64,000 nt of DNA. It comes from Streptosporangium roseum DSM 43021. GTDB taxonomy: Bacteria; Actinomycetota; Actinomycetes; Streptosporangiales; Streptosporangiaceae. Positions 42,301 through 48,505 of the stretch are shown here, in pieces. The first letter of the stretch is position 1; the number at the start of each line of letters is the position of its first letter. Position numbers and translations under genes: made by a program. The stretch spans positions 3,286,001 to 3,350,000 of the forward strand of contig NC_013595.1 of NCBI RefSeq assembly GCF_000024865.1. The letters are read 5' to 3'. Under the pieces are notes generated by a model. It was not told the origin of the DNA, searched no databases, and saw only the letters and a program-made list of their open reading frames with translations.

Positions 42301-43024
42301 TCAGCAGCCGCCGCCACAGTTCCTTGGACAGCTCCACGGGAGGCGGATCCGCTCTGACGCTCTGCGGGACGAACATCGACCGGAGGAGGACGGGCAGGTG
42401 GGCGTCCTGCTCCGCCGGGGTCAGCACCTCCAGGTCGAGCCGCCGGTAGCGCTGTTCCATCCTCGTGAGGTAGGCCGCCCGCGCCACCGCGAAGGACTCC
42501 TCCCCGGCGTCGGGGGCCTCCGTCCCGGTGGCCGGCGAGGTCTGCTGCCCGAGGCATTCGACGAGGGCGTGCAGGACCCGGCCGCTGAGGTCGTCGGCCG
42601 AGGCGAACCGGCTGACCATGATGTCGGACGCGAGCAGGCGGGCCCGGAACGCCTCGACCGATGAACGGTCCTGGTCGACGAGCCGCAGGGGGATGGGGGC
42701 TTCCTCGTCGAGAAGGAACAGCAGCCTCGGGATTCCCCGGTCGGACGCGGCGAGGAACTCCAGTTCGGTGTAGGAGACATTCGTGCCGGGCACCGGGGAT
42801 CCGTAGCGGAACCCTATTATTCCAAGGTATAAATCGCACTTTTGAACACGATCGCGACAATAGTCGGCCGGCGTGGTCTCCTGGGCGGGGAAGTACCGCA
42901 TGTCCACCGGCACCAGGCCCGCCCGCGCCACCGCGTCGATGGCCGACTGCACGAACGACCCTGTGGGCGGATACTCCGCCATGTCCGATGTGTGACTGAT
43001 GAAGACGCTCGGCACATCCCACAA
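36374..43024 (-). CDS. Giant NLR-like STAND protein: DUF4062 - NACHT - HEAT repeats
   Basis: About 2,216 residues. The N-terminal DUF4062/TIR-like domain (about 4-150) shows VPSVFISHTSDM, YCRDRVQKCDLYLGIIGFRY and SYTELEFLAASDRGIPRLLF. The NACHT NTPase (about 275-700) has Walker A LGDPGAGKS (about 290) and Walker B ALVVFDGLDELFD (about 378), then ILVTSR sensor and winged-helix-like segments (FVHRAFLEFFCADEIVRRF). From about 810 to the end run about 40 HEAT-like repeats of 33-34 residues, pattern DPxxxVRxxAxxAVAxGWRDHPDTLxLLRERAL. This matches bacterial NLR-like proteins, several of which protect against phage. The start is uncertain: TTG 43024 after GCGAGGGG, GTG 43015, or ATG 43060/43072. Confidence 0.88.
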   Translation of the reverse strand: MWDVPSVFISHTSDMAEYPPTGSFVQSAIDAVARAGLVPVDMRYFPAQETTPADYCRDRVQKCDLYLGIIGFRYGSPVPGTNVSYTELEFLAASDRGIPRLLFLLDEEAPIPLRLVDQDRSSVEAFRARLLASDIMVSRFASADDLSGRVLHALVECLGQQTSPATGTEAPDAGEESFAVARAAYLTRMEQRYRRLDLEVLTPAEQDAHLPVLLRSMFVPQSVRADPPPVELSKELWRRLLSAEEISEKDLPEGLDLDRIAQARTTYDRTPRRAVLDVLGEPGNRLVALLGDPGAGKSTLARYLVLGLMGDGTEEALAGLRGWLPLLVELRSYADLRSRCETFLEYLEHLHRTEGTGIPARPLDRYLREDGRALVVFDGLDELFDPKVRETVTRQIAGFATRYPKVRILVTSRVIGYRRAELHDAGFRHYTLQDLDTAQIGEFTERWYELAMRDRKDEARHLRDRLMRAMTDSPSIRELAGNPLLLTILAIIGRRQELPRERRTVYVHAASVLVEHWDVNRHLEDARIPAGYIDAEDKKELLRRVAWRMQSGRSGLAGNHIRREDLLEEFVGYLGSRYQLDPRAAKTVARGMLDQFRERNFILSLYGGGVYGFVHRAFLEFFCADEIVRRFQNKRQWSPDQLVSEMFGRHWHDPAWREVLLLVAGMIDERFTGEIVDYLVREANPLWPFARAEDPPHHLILAAECIAETRNLGAMEPQGAAVIDKIITWLEQSEGTYVFDVDGFLADKMIPLLRTVRPRWPGRDRYLGWFLGRERAIMSSGGTEIATMIVAALFPDDDRLREHFRRQAVGEVSASMRDGAVRALAQGWREHPGTLPLLRESALTDPGGNVRTAALQAIADNWRDLPEALTTLRACATGDAQRQVRSAALRAIATGWRDHPGTMPLLRESALTDPHGEVRADAIRALTVGWGDRPDLLRPLYEGALTDPHQEVRRTALDAVAAGRPDHPGTLALLHGHARTDPDRDIRETAVEAVAASLRDHPDTLPLLHGSALTDPDWSVRRTAVQAVATGWRHHPGTLPLLREHAHTDPDEDVRTAALQAVATGWRDHPGTLPLLHGHARTDPDRDVRTTVLQVVAAGWRDHPDTLPLLRESALTDPEWSVRQATVQTIASGWRDHPDTLPLLRERALTDPHGLTRKAAVEAVASGWRDHPDTLALLRERALADPHSGVRTSAIQAVAASRGDHPDTLPLLRDRVRTDLNWSVRQATVQTIASGWRDHPDTLPLLRVRALSDPDEDVRIIALQAVAVNWRDHPDTLPLLRERALADPHSGVRTSAIQAVAAGRRDHPDTLDWLRDRALKDPDGDVRASALEAVAASRRDHPDTLDWLRDRALKDPDGDVRASALQAVAASRRDHPDTLDWLRRQALHGFGPVRPTALDTLAEMYRGRPEILEWLRELADTGDDATSRAALAAVATARPDDPVTLALLRERMVTGGHWKTRQTALQKLEDLLTFAIVRQAMSDGHWQVRRTAAQQLALSWSRTPEALALLRELAVTDDHWEVRRAAAQAFPVWHHSQDNRALLRERATADGHWEVRRAAFQRLSNWRPGTDDLELLRERATADGHWEVRRAAFQRLSNWRPGTDDLELLRERATADGHREVRLMALQRVVATYQGDPGTLAWLRDRVLREGDEDIRAAAVEAVAEHRAHDPATPLWVSEIAVTDGHWKVRRAAVEIVGLIWPDEPDTLPWLRRRALTDPDEDVRRTAVERVALGWPDRPGVSSWVRGRATADVHERVRAASVELAARIWPGDPATLPWLREVSAQDGDWKVRRAAVEAVARIGPDEPDAAPWLRGRAETDLHREVRGAAVREVARIAADDDATLSWLYGRISGDPDPDVRAVAVDTAVRHWRDHDGMCSRVLAWIAGDDAEEVRAAAITVLGWGWPDGPGTPERLHEHARADQHWMGRRAAVQALAEGWPDDDRARSAVETSAAGDPHWQVRLAALTALGSTWPEEPGTFLLVSGRVRSDGHWQVRRTMVETIAACRADDPATVPLLRERAVRDEHAQVRLAALRALARGWCDDAATLNLLRDRACADDHWRVREGAVEELTKVVGGTSEMISWLRERVARDPSAAVARAAVQGAGMWGRGDPDRTAARLRERAAGDPRWAVRAETVVEIVRLSGPADSATLPWLRDRATADSAWPVRRVALWAAGILSHEDPLTLAWLETLARDDPHRGIREEAASVLRHLGTPS
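38181..38378. repeat. Two identical 99-bp tandem units inside the HEAT region
   Basis: 38181-38279 and 38280-38378 are identical base for base, each encoding one 33-residue repeat (GHWEVRRAAFQRLSNWRPGT form). The flanking units are less similar, so this is a very recent duplication or gene conversion. Confidence 0.9.
38870..40540. repeat. Block of near-identical HEAT-repeat units, about 102 bp each
   Basis: About 16 consecutive units share the string CAGGGTGTCGGGGTGGTCGC at 102-bp spacing (checked for the units near 39190 and 39292). The first three (38878-39109) differ at only a few bases. They encode RDHPDTL-type HEAT repeats. Such sequence similarity allows unequal crossing-over and repeat-number change. 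Confidence 0.85.
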
Positions 43025-43110
43025 AATACCCCTCGCCAAGCCCGGGTCATGCATATCCATATGACGAGCCATATCGAGTAAACAAACATTTTCCCCGACG
43101 GGAATGTCGT
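43025..43110 (-). promoter_or_regulatory. AT-rich start region of the NACHT gene
   Basis: The stretch 43021-43095 is much richer in A/T than the surrounding genome and includes several CATATG/ATGCAT-like hexamers and TTTACTCGATAT on the minus strand. It probably contains the promoter; base composition unlike its neighbours hints at acquired DNA. Confidence 0.4.
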
Positions 43111-43204
43111 TTCCGCTGCCCGGCCCGGCCGGAGGGTGGAGGTGACGGGGGTCACGGTGGTGTAGGAGGATCTGGCCAGGTCTTCTTCCGATGCTGGAGG
43201 CGTC

Positions 43205-43978
43205 ATGTCGGTGTTGCGGAACCTGGTGGAGAGCATCCGGAACGGCGGGATCGAGGTGATCGACCTGACCGCGCCGCTGTCGTCGGAGACGCCGATCCTG
43301 CAACTGCCCGAGCCCTTCGGGAACACCGTCCCGTTCACGCTGAAGGAGATCAGCCGCTACGACGACCGCGGGCCCGCCTGGTACTGGAACGACATCTCGA
43401 CCGGCGAGCACACCGGCACGCACTTCGACGCGCCGGTCCACTGGGTCACCGCCCGGGACGGCGAGGACGTCTCCCAGGTGCCGGTGGACCGGCTGATCGC
43501 CCCGGCCGTGGTGCTCGACCTGTCCGCCGAGGCGGGCGAGGACCCCGACTTCCTGCTGGAGATCAAGCACGTCAAGGCCTGGCAGGAGGCCAACGGGCCG
43601 CTGCCCGACGGCGGCTGGCTGCTCTACCGCACCGGCTGGGACGCCCGCTCCCACGACCAGGAGCGCTTCCTCAACGCCGACGAGGCCGGCCCGCACACCC
43701 CCGGCATCTCGGTGGAGTGCGCCAGGTGGCTGGCTGAGGAGACCCCGATCGCCGGGCTCGGCGTGGAGACAGTGGGCACCGACGCGGGCGCCGCGCACGG
43801 CTTCGATCCCGCCTTCCCCTGCCACTCCTTCCTGCTCGGCGCGGGCAAGTACGGTCTGACCCAGCTCCGCAACCTCGACCGGCTCCCGGTCACGGGCGCC
43901 GTGGTCGTCGCGCCGCCGCTGCCCATCGTCGGCGGCTCGGGCAGCCCGGTGCGCGTGCTGGCCCTGGTCGAAAGGTGA
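43205..43978 (+). CDS. Cyclase family protein (Mn-dependent amidohydrolase-like)
   Basis: A 257-residue member of the cyclase/kynurenine formamidase-like superfamily, with the metal-binding HTGTHFDAPVHW (about 69-80) matching HxGTHxDxPxH. Further conserved parts are LYRTGWDARS, HTPGISVECARWLAEE, GVETVGTDAGAAHGFDPAFP and NLDRLPVTGAVVVAPPLPIV. The family includes kynurenine formamidase, isatin hydrolase and polyketide cyclases. It is co-translated with a TPP enzyme (GTGA overlap), which suggests ring-opening hydrolysis followed by decarboxylation. The exact substrate is not evident. Confidence 0.88.
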   Translation: MSVLRNLVESIRNGGIEVIDLTAPLSSETPILQLPEPFGNTVPFTLKEISRYDDRGPAWYWNDISTGEHTGTHFDAPVHWVTARDGEDVSQVPVDRLIAPAVVLDLSAEAGEDPDFLLEIKHVKAWQEANGPLPDGGWLLYRTGWDARSHDQERFLNADEAGPHTPGISVECARWLAEETPIAGLGVETVGTDAGAAHGFDPAFPCHSFLLGAGKYGLTQLRNLDRLPVTGAVVVAPPLPIVGGSGSPVRVLALVER

Positions 43979-45729
43979 ACGTCGCCGAGGCCGTGGGCCG
44001 CGTCCTCGCCTCGCTCGGTGTGGACACCGCCTTCGGCGTGGTCGGCAGCGGCAACTTCCACGTGACCAACGCGCTGGTCGAGCACGGCGTGCGGTTCGTC
44101 GCCGCACGCCACGAGGGCGGCGCGGCGACCATGGCCGACGCCTACGCGCGCACCGGCGGCCGGGTCGGCGTGCTCAGCGTCCACCAGGGGCCGGGGCTCA
44201 CCAACGCGATGACCGGCATCACCGAGGCCGCCAAGAGCCGCACGCCGCTCATCGTGCTGGCCGCCGAGGTGACCGAGCCCCGGTCCAACTTCTTCGTCGA
44301 CCAGGCCGCCCTCGCCACGGCGGTCGGCGCCGTCCCCCTGCGGATCACCTCCGCCGGGACCGCCGTCGCGGAGACGCTCCAGGCGTTCCACCTGGCCCGC
44401 GACGGGCGGCGCACGGTCCTGCTGAACCTCCCGCTGGAGGTCCAGGGCCGGCCCGTCCCCACCCCGCCCGCTCCCGCCTCTCTCGCCTCCGTCCCGGAGC
44501 CCTCCGAGCCGGAGGCGAGGGAGGTCGCGCGGCTGGCGGAGCTTCTCGGGGCCGCGCGGCGGCCGGTGTTCGTGGCGGGGCGGGGAGCACGCGCGGCCAG
44601 GCTGGAGCTGGAGGAGCTCGCTGAGCGGATCGGGGCGCTGCTCGCCACCTCCGCCGTGGCCAAGGGACTCTTCCGGGGCAGCCCGTGGGATCTGGACGTG
44701 AGCGGTGGCTTCGCCTCGCCTCTCACCGCCGAACTCGTCCGCGGCGCCGACGTGATCGTCGGCTGGGGCTGCGCGCTCAACATGTGGACCATGCGCCAGG
44801 GCACGCTCATCGGCCCGGAGGCCAAGGTCGCCCAGGTCGACCTGGACGCCGACGCCCTCGGCGCCCACCGGCCGATCGATCTCGGCGTGGTCGGCGACGT
44901 CGCCCTCACCGCGCGGTCCGTCACCACCCTGCTCGCCGGGGGCGGGGACGACCTCCGCCAGGCGTCCGCCGCGCGGGACGGGGCAGGCCGGGAGGCTTCT
45001 GCCGTACCGGGCGACGGGCCCGGGGCGCCGGACGCGCCGGGTGGGAGCGGTCCCGGCGCGCCGGGTGGCATCGGGTACCGGTCGCGGGTGTTGGCCGAGC
45101 GGATCGCCCGCGAGAACCGCTGGCGGGACGTGCCCTATGCCGACGAGGGGGGCGAGGGCCGCATCGACCCCCGCACCCTCACGATCGAGCTGGACGACCT
45201 CCTCCCCGCCGAACGCGTCGTCTCCGTCGATTCCGGAAATTTCATGGGATATCCGTCGATGTTCCTCGACGTCCCAGATGAACGCGGTTTCTGCTTCACC
45301 CAGGCATTTCAGTCCATCGGCCTCGGCCTGGCCACCGCGATCGGCGCCGCCCTGGCCCAACCGGCCCGACTCGCGGTGGCGGCGCTGGGCGACGGGGGCG
45401 CGCTGATGGGCGTCGCCGAGTTGGAGACGGTCGTACGGCTCGGCCTTCCGATGGTGATCGTGGTCTATGACGACGAGGGCTACGGGGCCGAGGTCCACCA
45501 CTTCGGCCCGGACGGGCACAGCCTGGACACCGTCACCTTCCCGCCCGTCGACATCGCCGCCATAGCCCGGGGTTTCGGCTGCGAGGCGGTGACCGTACGG
45601 GGCCGGGAGGACCTCGCCGCGGTGGCCGGATGGCTGGACGGGCCGCGGCACCGGCCGCTGCTGGTCCACGCCAAGGTCAGTGGCGCGCGGGGGTCGTGGT
45701 GGCTGGAGGAGGCCTTCCGCGGGCATTGA
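43975..45729 (+). CDS. Thiamine-pyrophosphate-dependent enzyme (acetolactate synthase/decarboxylase family)
   Basis: A 584-residue three-domain TPP enzyme. The PYR domain has the catalytic Glu in ARHEGGAATMADAYART (about 47), the middle domain spans about 195-330, and the PP domain carries GDGGALMGVAELETVVRLG (about 472) with YDDEGYGAE as the Mg/TPP motif. An Ala/Gly/Pro-rich low-complexity insert (about 335-365, about 30 residues) lies between the middle and PP domains. GTG start overlapping the cyclase stop. No small regulatory subunit follows, so a decarboxylase or lyase role is likelier than acetolactate synthase. Confidence 0.88.
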   Translation: MNVAEAVGRVLASLGVDTAFGVVGSGNFHVTNALVEHGVRFVAARHEGGAATMADAYARTGGRVGVLSVHQGPGLTNAMTGITEAAKSRTPLIVLAAEVTEPRSNFFVDQAALATAVGAVPLRITSAGTAVAETLQAFHLARDGRRTVLLNLPLEVQGRPVPTPPAPASLASVPEPSEPEAREVARLAELLGAARRPVFVAGRGARAARLELEELAERIGALLATSAVAKGLFRGSPWDLDVSGGFASPLTAELVRGADVIVGWGCALNMWTMRQGTLIGPEAKVAQVDLDADALGAHRPIDLGVVGDVALTARSVTTLLAGGGDDLRQASAARDGAGREASAVPGDGPGAPDAPGGSGPGAPGGIGYRSRVLAERIARENRWRDVPYADEGGEGRIDPRTLTIELDDLLPAERVVSVDSGNFMGYPSMFLDVPDERGFCFTQAFQSIGLGLATAIGAALAQPARLAVAALGDGGALMGVAELETVVRLGLPMVIVVYDDEGYGAEVHHFGPDGHSLDTVTFPPVDIAAIARGFGCEAVTVRGREDLAAVAGWLDGPRHRPLLVHAKVSGARGSWWLEEAFRGH

Positions 45730-45908
45730 GTTCTCCGCACCAAGCACGCCGACACGCCGCGACCGGGATCTGACACCGCGTGTCGCGTGGCTGCAAAGGC
45801 CGTATCGCGGTAGGGATCGCCTGATCGCCGGAGCTGCGGTTCGCGCACTCGGCGACCAGCGGGGCGGCCTCGCTCAGGCAACGGTGCCCGGCGCCTGGCT
45901 ACTCCTCG

Positions 45909-46055
45909 TTATCCGAACTGGCCGGGCTGGTAGTCGCCGCCGGGCTGCCGGGTGATGACGCCCAGGCGGTTGGAGGCGTTGATGAGGGAGACGAGACACG
46001 CCAGGGCGGCGAGCCGCTCCTCGTCGTAGTGCTTGGCGGCATTCGCGCAGGCCTC
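45909..46055 (-). pseudogene. 3' fragment of a carboxymuconolactone decarboxylase/AhpD-like gene
   Basis: The last 48 codons read EACANAAKHYDEERLAALAC...NASNRLGVITRQPGG...YQPGQFG and stop, the typical C-terminus of CMD/AhpD-family proteins adjacent to ECF41 sigma factors. The N-terminal two thirds, including the CxxC region and start codon, are missing; upstream sequence is unrelated. It is divergent from the broken sigma gene. Confidence 0.7.
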
Positions 46056-46120
46056 ACACCTCGATGCGCTGTCTCGTCGAACCGGGTGAGGGCAGAGCGA
46101 CCAAGGGAGCGGGCGACACC

Positions 46121-46382
46121 ATGACCAACCCAGCCGGGCCAGGACGCGGCCGACCCGATCCGGGCCTGAGCGCGATCATGAGCGAGCGGCGTCAGCTGAT
46201 CAATCTCGCGTACCGGCTCCTGGGCTCCCTGGCCGATGCCGAGGATGTCGTACAGGAGACCTGTGGCCCGGCTGGACGGCGTCACCGTGTCGGTGCTGGC
46301 GTTCGACGTCGCAGGCGATCGGATCAAGCACGTCTGGGCAGTGCTCAACCCCGACAAGCTCCGGCCCTGGGCGATGTGCTGA
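46121..46382 (+). pseudogene. ECF41-type (SigJ-like) sigma factor gene with internal deletion
   Basis: The ATG at 46121 opens a normal sigma N-terminus (SERRQLINLAYRLLGSLADA, then EDVVQET, region 2). At about 46262 it jumps, out of frame, to VARLDGVTVSVLAFDVAGDR and IKHVWAVLNPDKLRPW, the SnoaL-like C-terminal tail of SigJ/ECF41 proteins, stopping at 46382. Roughly 200 codons (region 2 end, region 4, most of the tail domain) are gone. Confidence 0.8.
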
Positions 46383-46577
46383 CGCGCGCCGCTCACCCGG
46401 GGACGGCCGAAGCCTGATCACCCGTAACCCCAGCGACCGCGATCCGGCAGTCCTGACAGGTCCGGCTTCTCCTGCGGCTCGGTATTCCCCGAGGGCGACC
46501 GGACAGCCCGCACGGTCTGCTCCCGCCGCCGCTGCCGCCGGTCGAATCCCGCCGAAAGGCTGAGGTACGGTTCAGCC

Positions 46578-47330
46578 ATGGCTGAGATCGTGTACCCCCC
46601 GGTCATCGGGGCCGCGCGGACCCTGTTCCGCGCGCTGGACCTAAAGATCCGCGTCGAGGGCGCCGAGCGGATCCCGAGAACCGGCGGAGCGGTGCTGGTC
46701 AGCAACCACATCAGCTATCTCGACTTCATCTTCGCGGGCCTGGCCGCGCTGCCCGCCAAGCGGCTGGTGCGCTTCATGGCCAAGAAGGAGGTCTTCGACC
46801 ACAGGATCTCCGGCCCGCTGATGCGCGGCATGCACCACATCCCGGTGGACCGGGCGGCGGGCGCCGCCGCGTTCGGTGCGGCGCTGAAGTCGCTCAAGTC
46901 CGGTGAGATCGTGGGCGTGTTCGCCGAGGCCACGATCAGCCAGTCCTTCACGATCAAGGAGATCAAGAACGGTGCGGTCCGGATGGCCGTGGGCGCCAAG
47001 GTGCCGATGATCCCGATCGCCCTGTGGGGCACCCAGCGGCTGTGGACCAAGGGGCACCCCAAGAAGCTGCTGCAGCGGCATGTGCCGATCACCATCCTCG
47101 TCGGCGAGCCGCTGCACGCCAAGCGCGGCGACGACTACGATGCCGTCACCGCCGACCTGCGCGAGCGCATGTCCGCGCTGCTGGACCGGGCCCAGCGGAC
47201 CTACCCGGAGATCCCCCCGGGAGCCTGGTGGCAGCCGCGCCATCTGGGCGGCACCGCTCCCACCCCCGAGGAGGCGGAGAAGATGGACGCCGCCGAGGCT
47301 GAGGCGAGGGCGGCCCGGCACAAGTCGTGA
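46578..47330 (+). CDS. plsC: 1-acylglycerol-3-phosphate O-acyltransferase (PlsC family)
   Basis: A 250-residue membrane-associated acyltransferase. Motif I NHISYLD (NHx4D, about 44-50), motif II MHHIPVDRA (about 88-96), motif III VFAEATIS (FPEGT equivalent in the actinobacterial branch, usually FPEATIS) and motif IV KVPMIPIALWGTQR are in the normal order. It makes phosphatidic acid or a related acylated lipid. The C-terminus is a charged Ala/Glu tail. It stands alone, 21 bp before a small membrane protein gene. Confidence 0.9.
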   Translation: MAEIVYPPVIGAARTLFRALDLKIRVEGAERIPRTGGAVLVSNHISYLDFIFAGLAALPAKRLVRFMAKKEVFDHRISGPLMRGMHHIPVDRAAGAAAFGAALKSLKSGEIVGVFAEATISQSFTIKEIKNGAVRMAVGAKVPMIPIALWGTQRLWTKGHPKKLLQRHVPITILVGEPLHAKRGDDYDAVTADLRERMSALLDRAQRTYPEIPPGAWWQPRHLGGTAPTPEEAEKMDAAEAEARAARHKS

Positions 47331-47368
47331 ACAGGTGAGCCGCAAGTGGTGTGCTCCACGCTGTCCCC

Positions 47369-47920
47369 ATGAGTGACGCGTTCGAGAACATCGCCGGCGC
47401 CTTCCAGCCCGGACCGACCCCCGGGCCCGGCCGTACACCGGGACCGATCGGCATGACGATCCTGCTGATCTGCTGGGTGGGGCTGGGCCTGATGCCCTTG
47501 GTGCTCTCGGTGTCCGATCTCAGGCTCGCCGCAGGCGAGATCGGCACCGCGGGCACCCTCACGGTCGTCTCATGCGAGTCCCTGGGCAAGGGCCGTTACG
47601 ACTGCAAGGGCAGCTTCGTGCCCGACGGTGGCGGCGCCGTGGTGGCGGTGGCCGCCTCGCCCGACTCCACCGCCGGGGACGTCAAGCGGGCCCAGCTCAC
47701 CCCCGAGGGCGACCGCGCCGTCCCGAGCGGCACCCCCGGCCTTCTCGCCGCCCTCACCATGCCCTTCCTGGGGGTGGGCGTCCTGGCCTTCCTGCCCTAC
47801 GTGTTCCTCTACGTCTTCAAGGCGCGGCGGGGCCGCCACGCCGCCGTGGCCTTCGGGGCCCTCCTCACGGCCGTCTCGCTCGCCGGGGTCGTCGTCGGCC
47901 TGGTCGCGGCCTACTCCTGA
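47369..47920 (+). CDS. Small membrane protein of unknown function
   Basis: A 183-residue protein. A Pro/Gly-rich N-terminus (about 10-27) precedes helix 1 (about 30-48). An extracytoplasmic domain with two Cys (VVSCESLGKGRYDCKGSFVP, possible disulfide) follows, then two C-terminal helices (about 130-150 and 160-183) separated by a short basic loop KARRGRHA. No family recognised. The ATG at 47369 is chosen because it follows the GTG/CTG-containing upstream frame and begins MSDAFEN. It may be co-transcribed with plsC. Confidence 0.7.
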   Translation: MSDAFENIAGAFQPGPTPGPGRTPGPIGMTILLICWVGLGLMPLVLSVSDLRLAAGEIGTAGTLTVVSCESLGKGRYDCKGSFVPDGGGAVVAVAASPDSTAGDVKRAQLTPEGDRAVPSGTPGLLAALTMPFLGVGVLAFLPYVFLYVFKARRGRHAAVAFGALLTAVSLAGVVVGLVAAYS

Positions 47921-47922
47921 CG

Positions 47923-47937
47923 GCCCGGTCTCCGGGC
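47923..47937. terminator. Short hairpin between convergent genes
   Basis: GCCCGG-TCT-CCGGGC lies 3 bp after the membrane-protein stop and 10 bp before the MarR stop. A small, possibly bidirectional terminator. Confidence 0.4.
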
Positions 47938-47947
47938 TGCCCGGCGT

Positions 47948-48433
47948 TCACAGCCGGTCGGCGAGGAGCTCCAGCAGGGGGAGCGCCTCGGCCAGCCGGC
48001 GCCGCTCCTCCTCGTTCACGGTGTCGCCGAGCACGTGGGTGATCCGTGCGGTGACGGCGTGGGTCCGGTCGCCGAGGGCCTGGAGCCCGGCCTCGGTGAT
48101 CTCGGTGACGACCCTGCGCCTGTCGGCGGGGTCGGGGGCGCGGGCGACCAGGCCGCGCTGGGCGAGAGTGCCGAGGGCGGTGCCGATCGCCTGGGGGGTC
48201 ACCTGCTCGGAGCCCGCGAGCGCCGCCGAGGTGGACGGCCCCTTCCGATCCAGCCGGGACAGCACGGTGAGCTCGGTGAAGGTGAGACCGCTGGTGTCGT
48301 CGACGGTGGCGTAGATCTGCCTGATCCGCCGGGCGAGGCGGCCGACGACGATCCTGAGGTCGCGTGCGGTGTGGTCATGGACCGCGTGCGCGTGGGCCGC
48401 GCGGTCATGGACCGTAGAGTCGGGATCCTTCAT
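47948..48433 (-). CDS. MarR family transcriptional regulator
   Basis: A 161-residue winged-helix regulator: TFTELTVLSRLDRKGPSTSA (helix 2), SEQVTPQAIGTALGTLAQRG (recognition helix) and VARAPDPADRRRVVTEITEA (wing with the DxRRR signature). A His-rich N-terminus (HDRAAHAHAVHDHTARD) is unusual and could bind metal. It diverges from a dienelactone-hydrolase-like gene with 72 bp between starts, so it probably represses that gene and itself. Confidence 0.9.
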   Translation of the reverse strand: MKDPDSTVHDRAAHAHAVHDHTARDLRIVVGRLARRIRQIYATVDDTSGLTFTELTVLSRLDRKGPSTSAALAGSEQVTPQAIGTALGTLAQRGLVARAPDPADRRRVVTEITEAGLQALGDRTHAVTARITHVLGDTVNEEERRRLAEALPLLELLADRL

Positions 48434-48505
48434 AAAACCAAGGTTAGCTTTATCAATCCAGCTTTGCTATTTTTTCGGGCACCGACCCGAGAGGATCCCC
48501 CTTCC
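48434..48505. promoter_or_regulatory. AT-rich divergent MarR/hydrolase control region
   Basis: The AT-rich core (48432-48476) holds two AGCTTT repeats 14 bp apart inside TTAGCTTTATCAATCCAGCT. It is the only place from which both promoters can be controlled. A candidate MarR operator, without a perfect palindrome. Confidence 0.4.

Noticed and set aside
46578..47330. PlsC motif III reading FAEATIS instead of FPEGT as a sign of inactivity
   Set aside because: The EATIS form is normal in the actinobacterial branch as I know it, and the NHx4D motif is intact; only the Pro to Ala change is slightly unusual.
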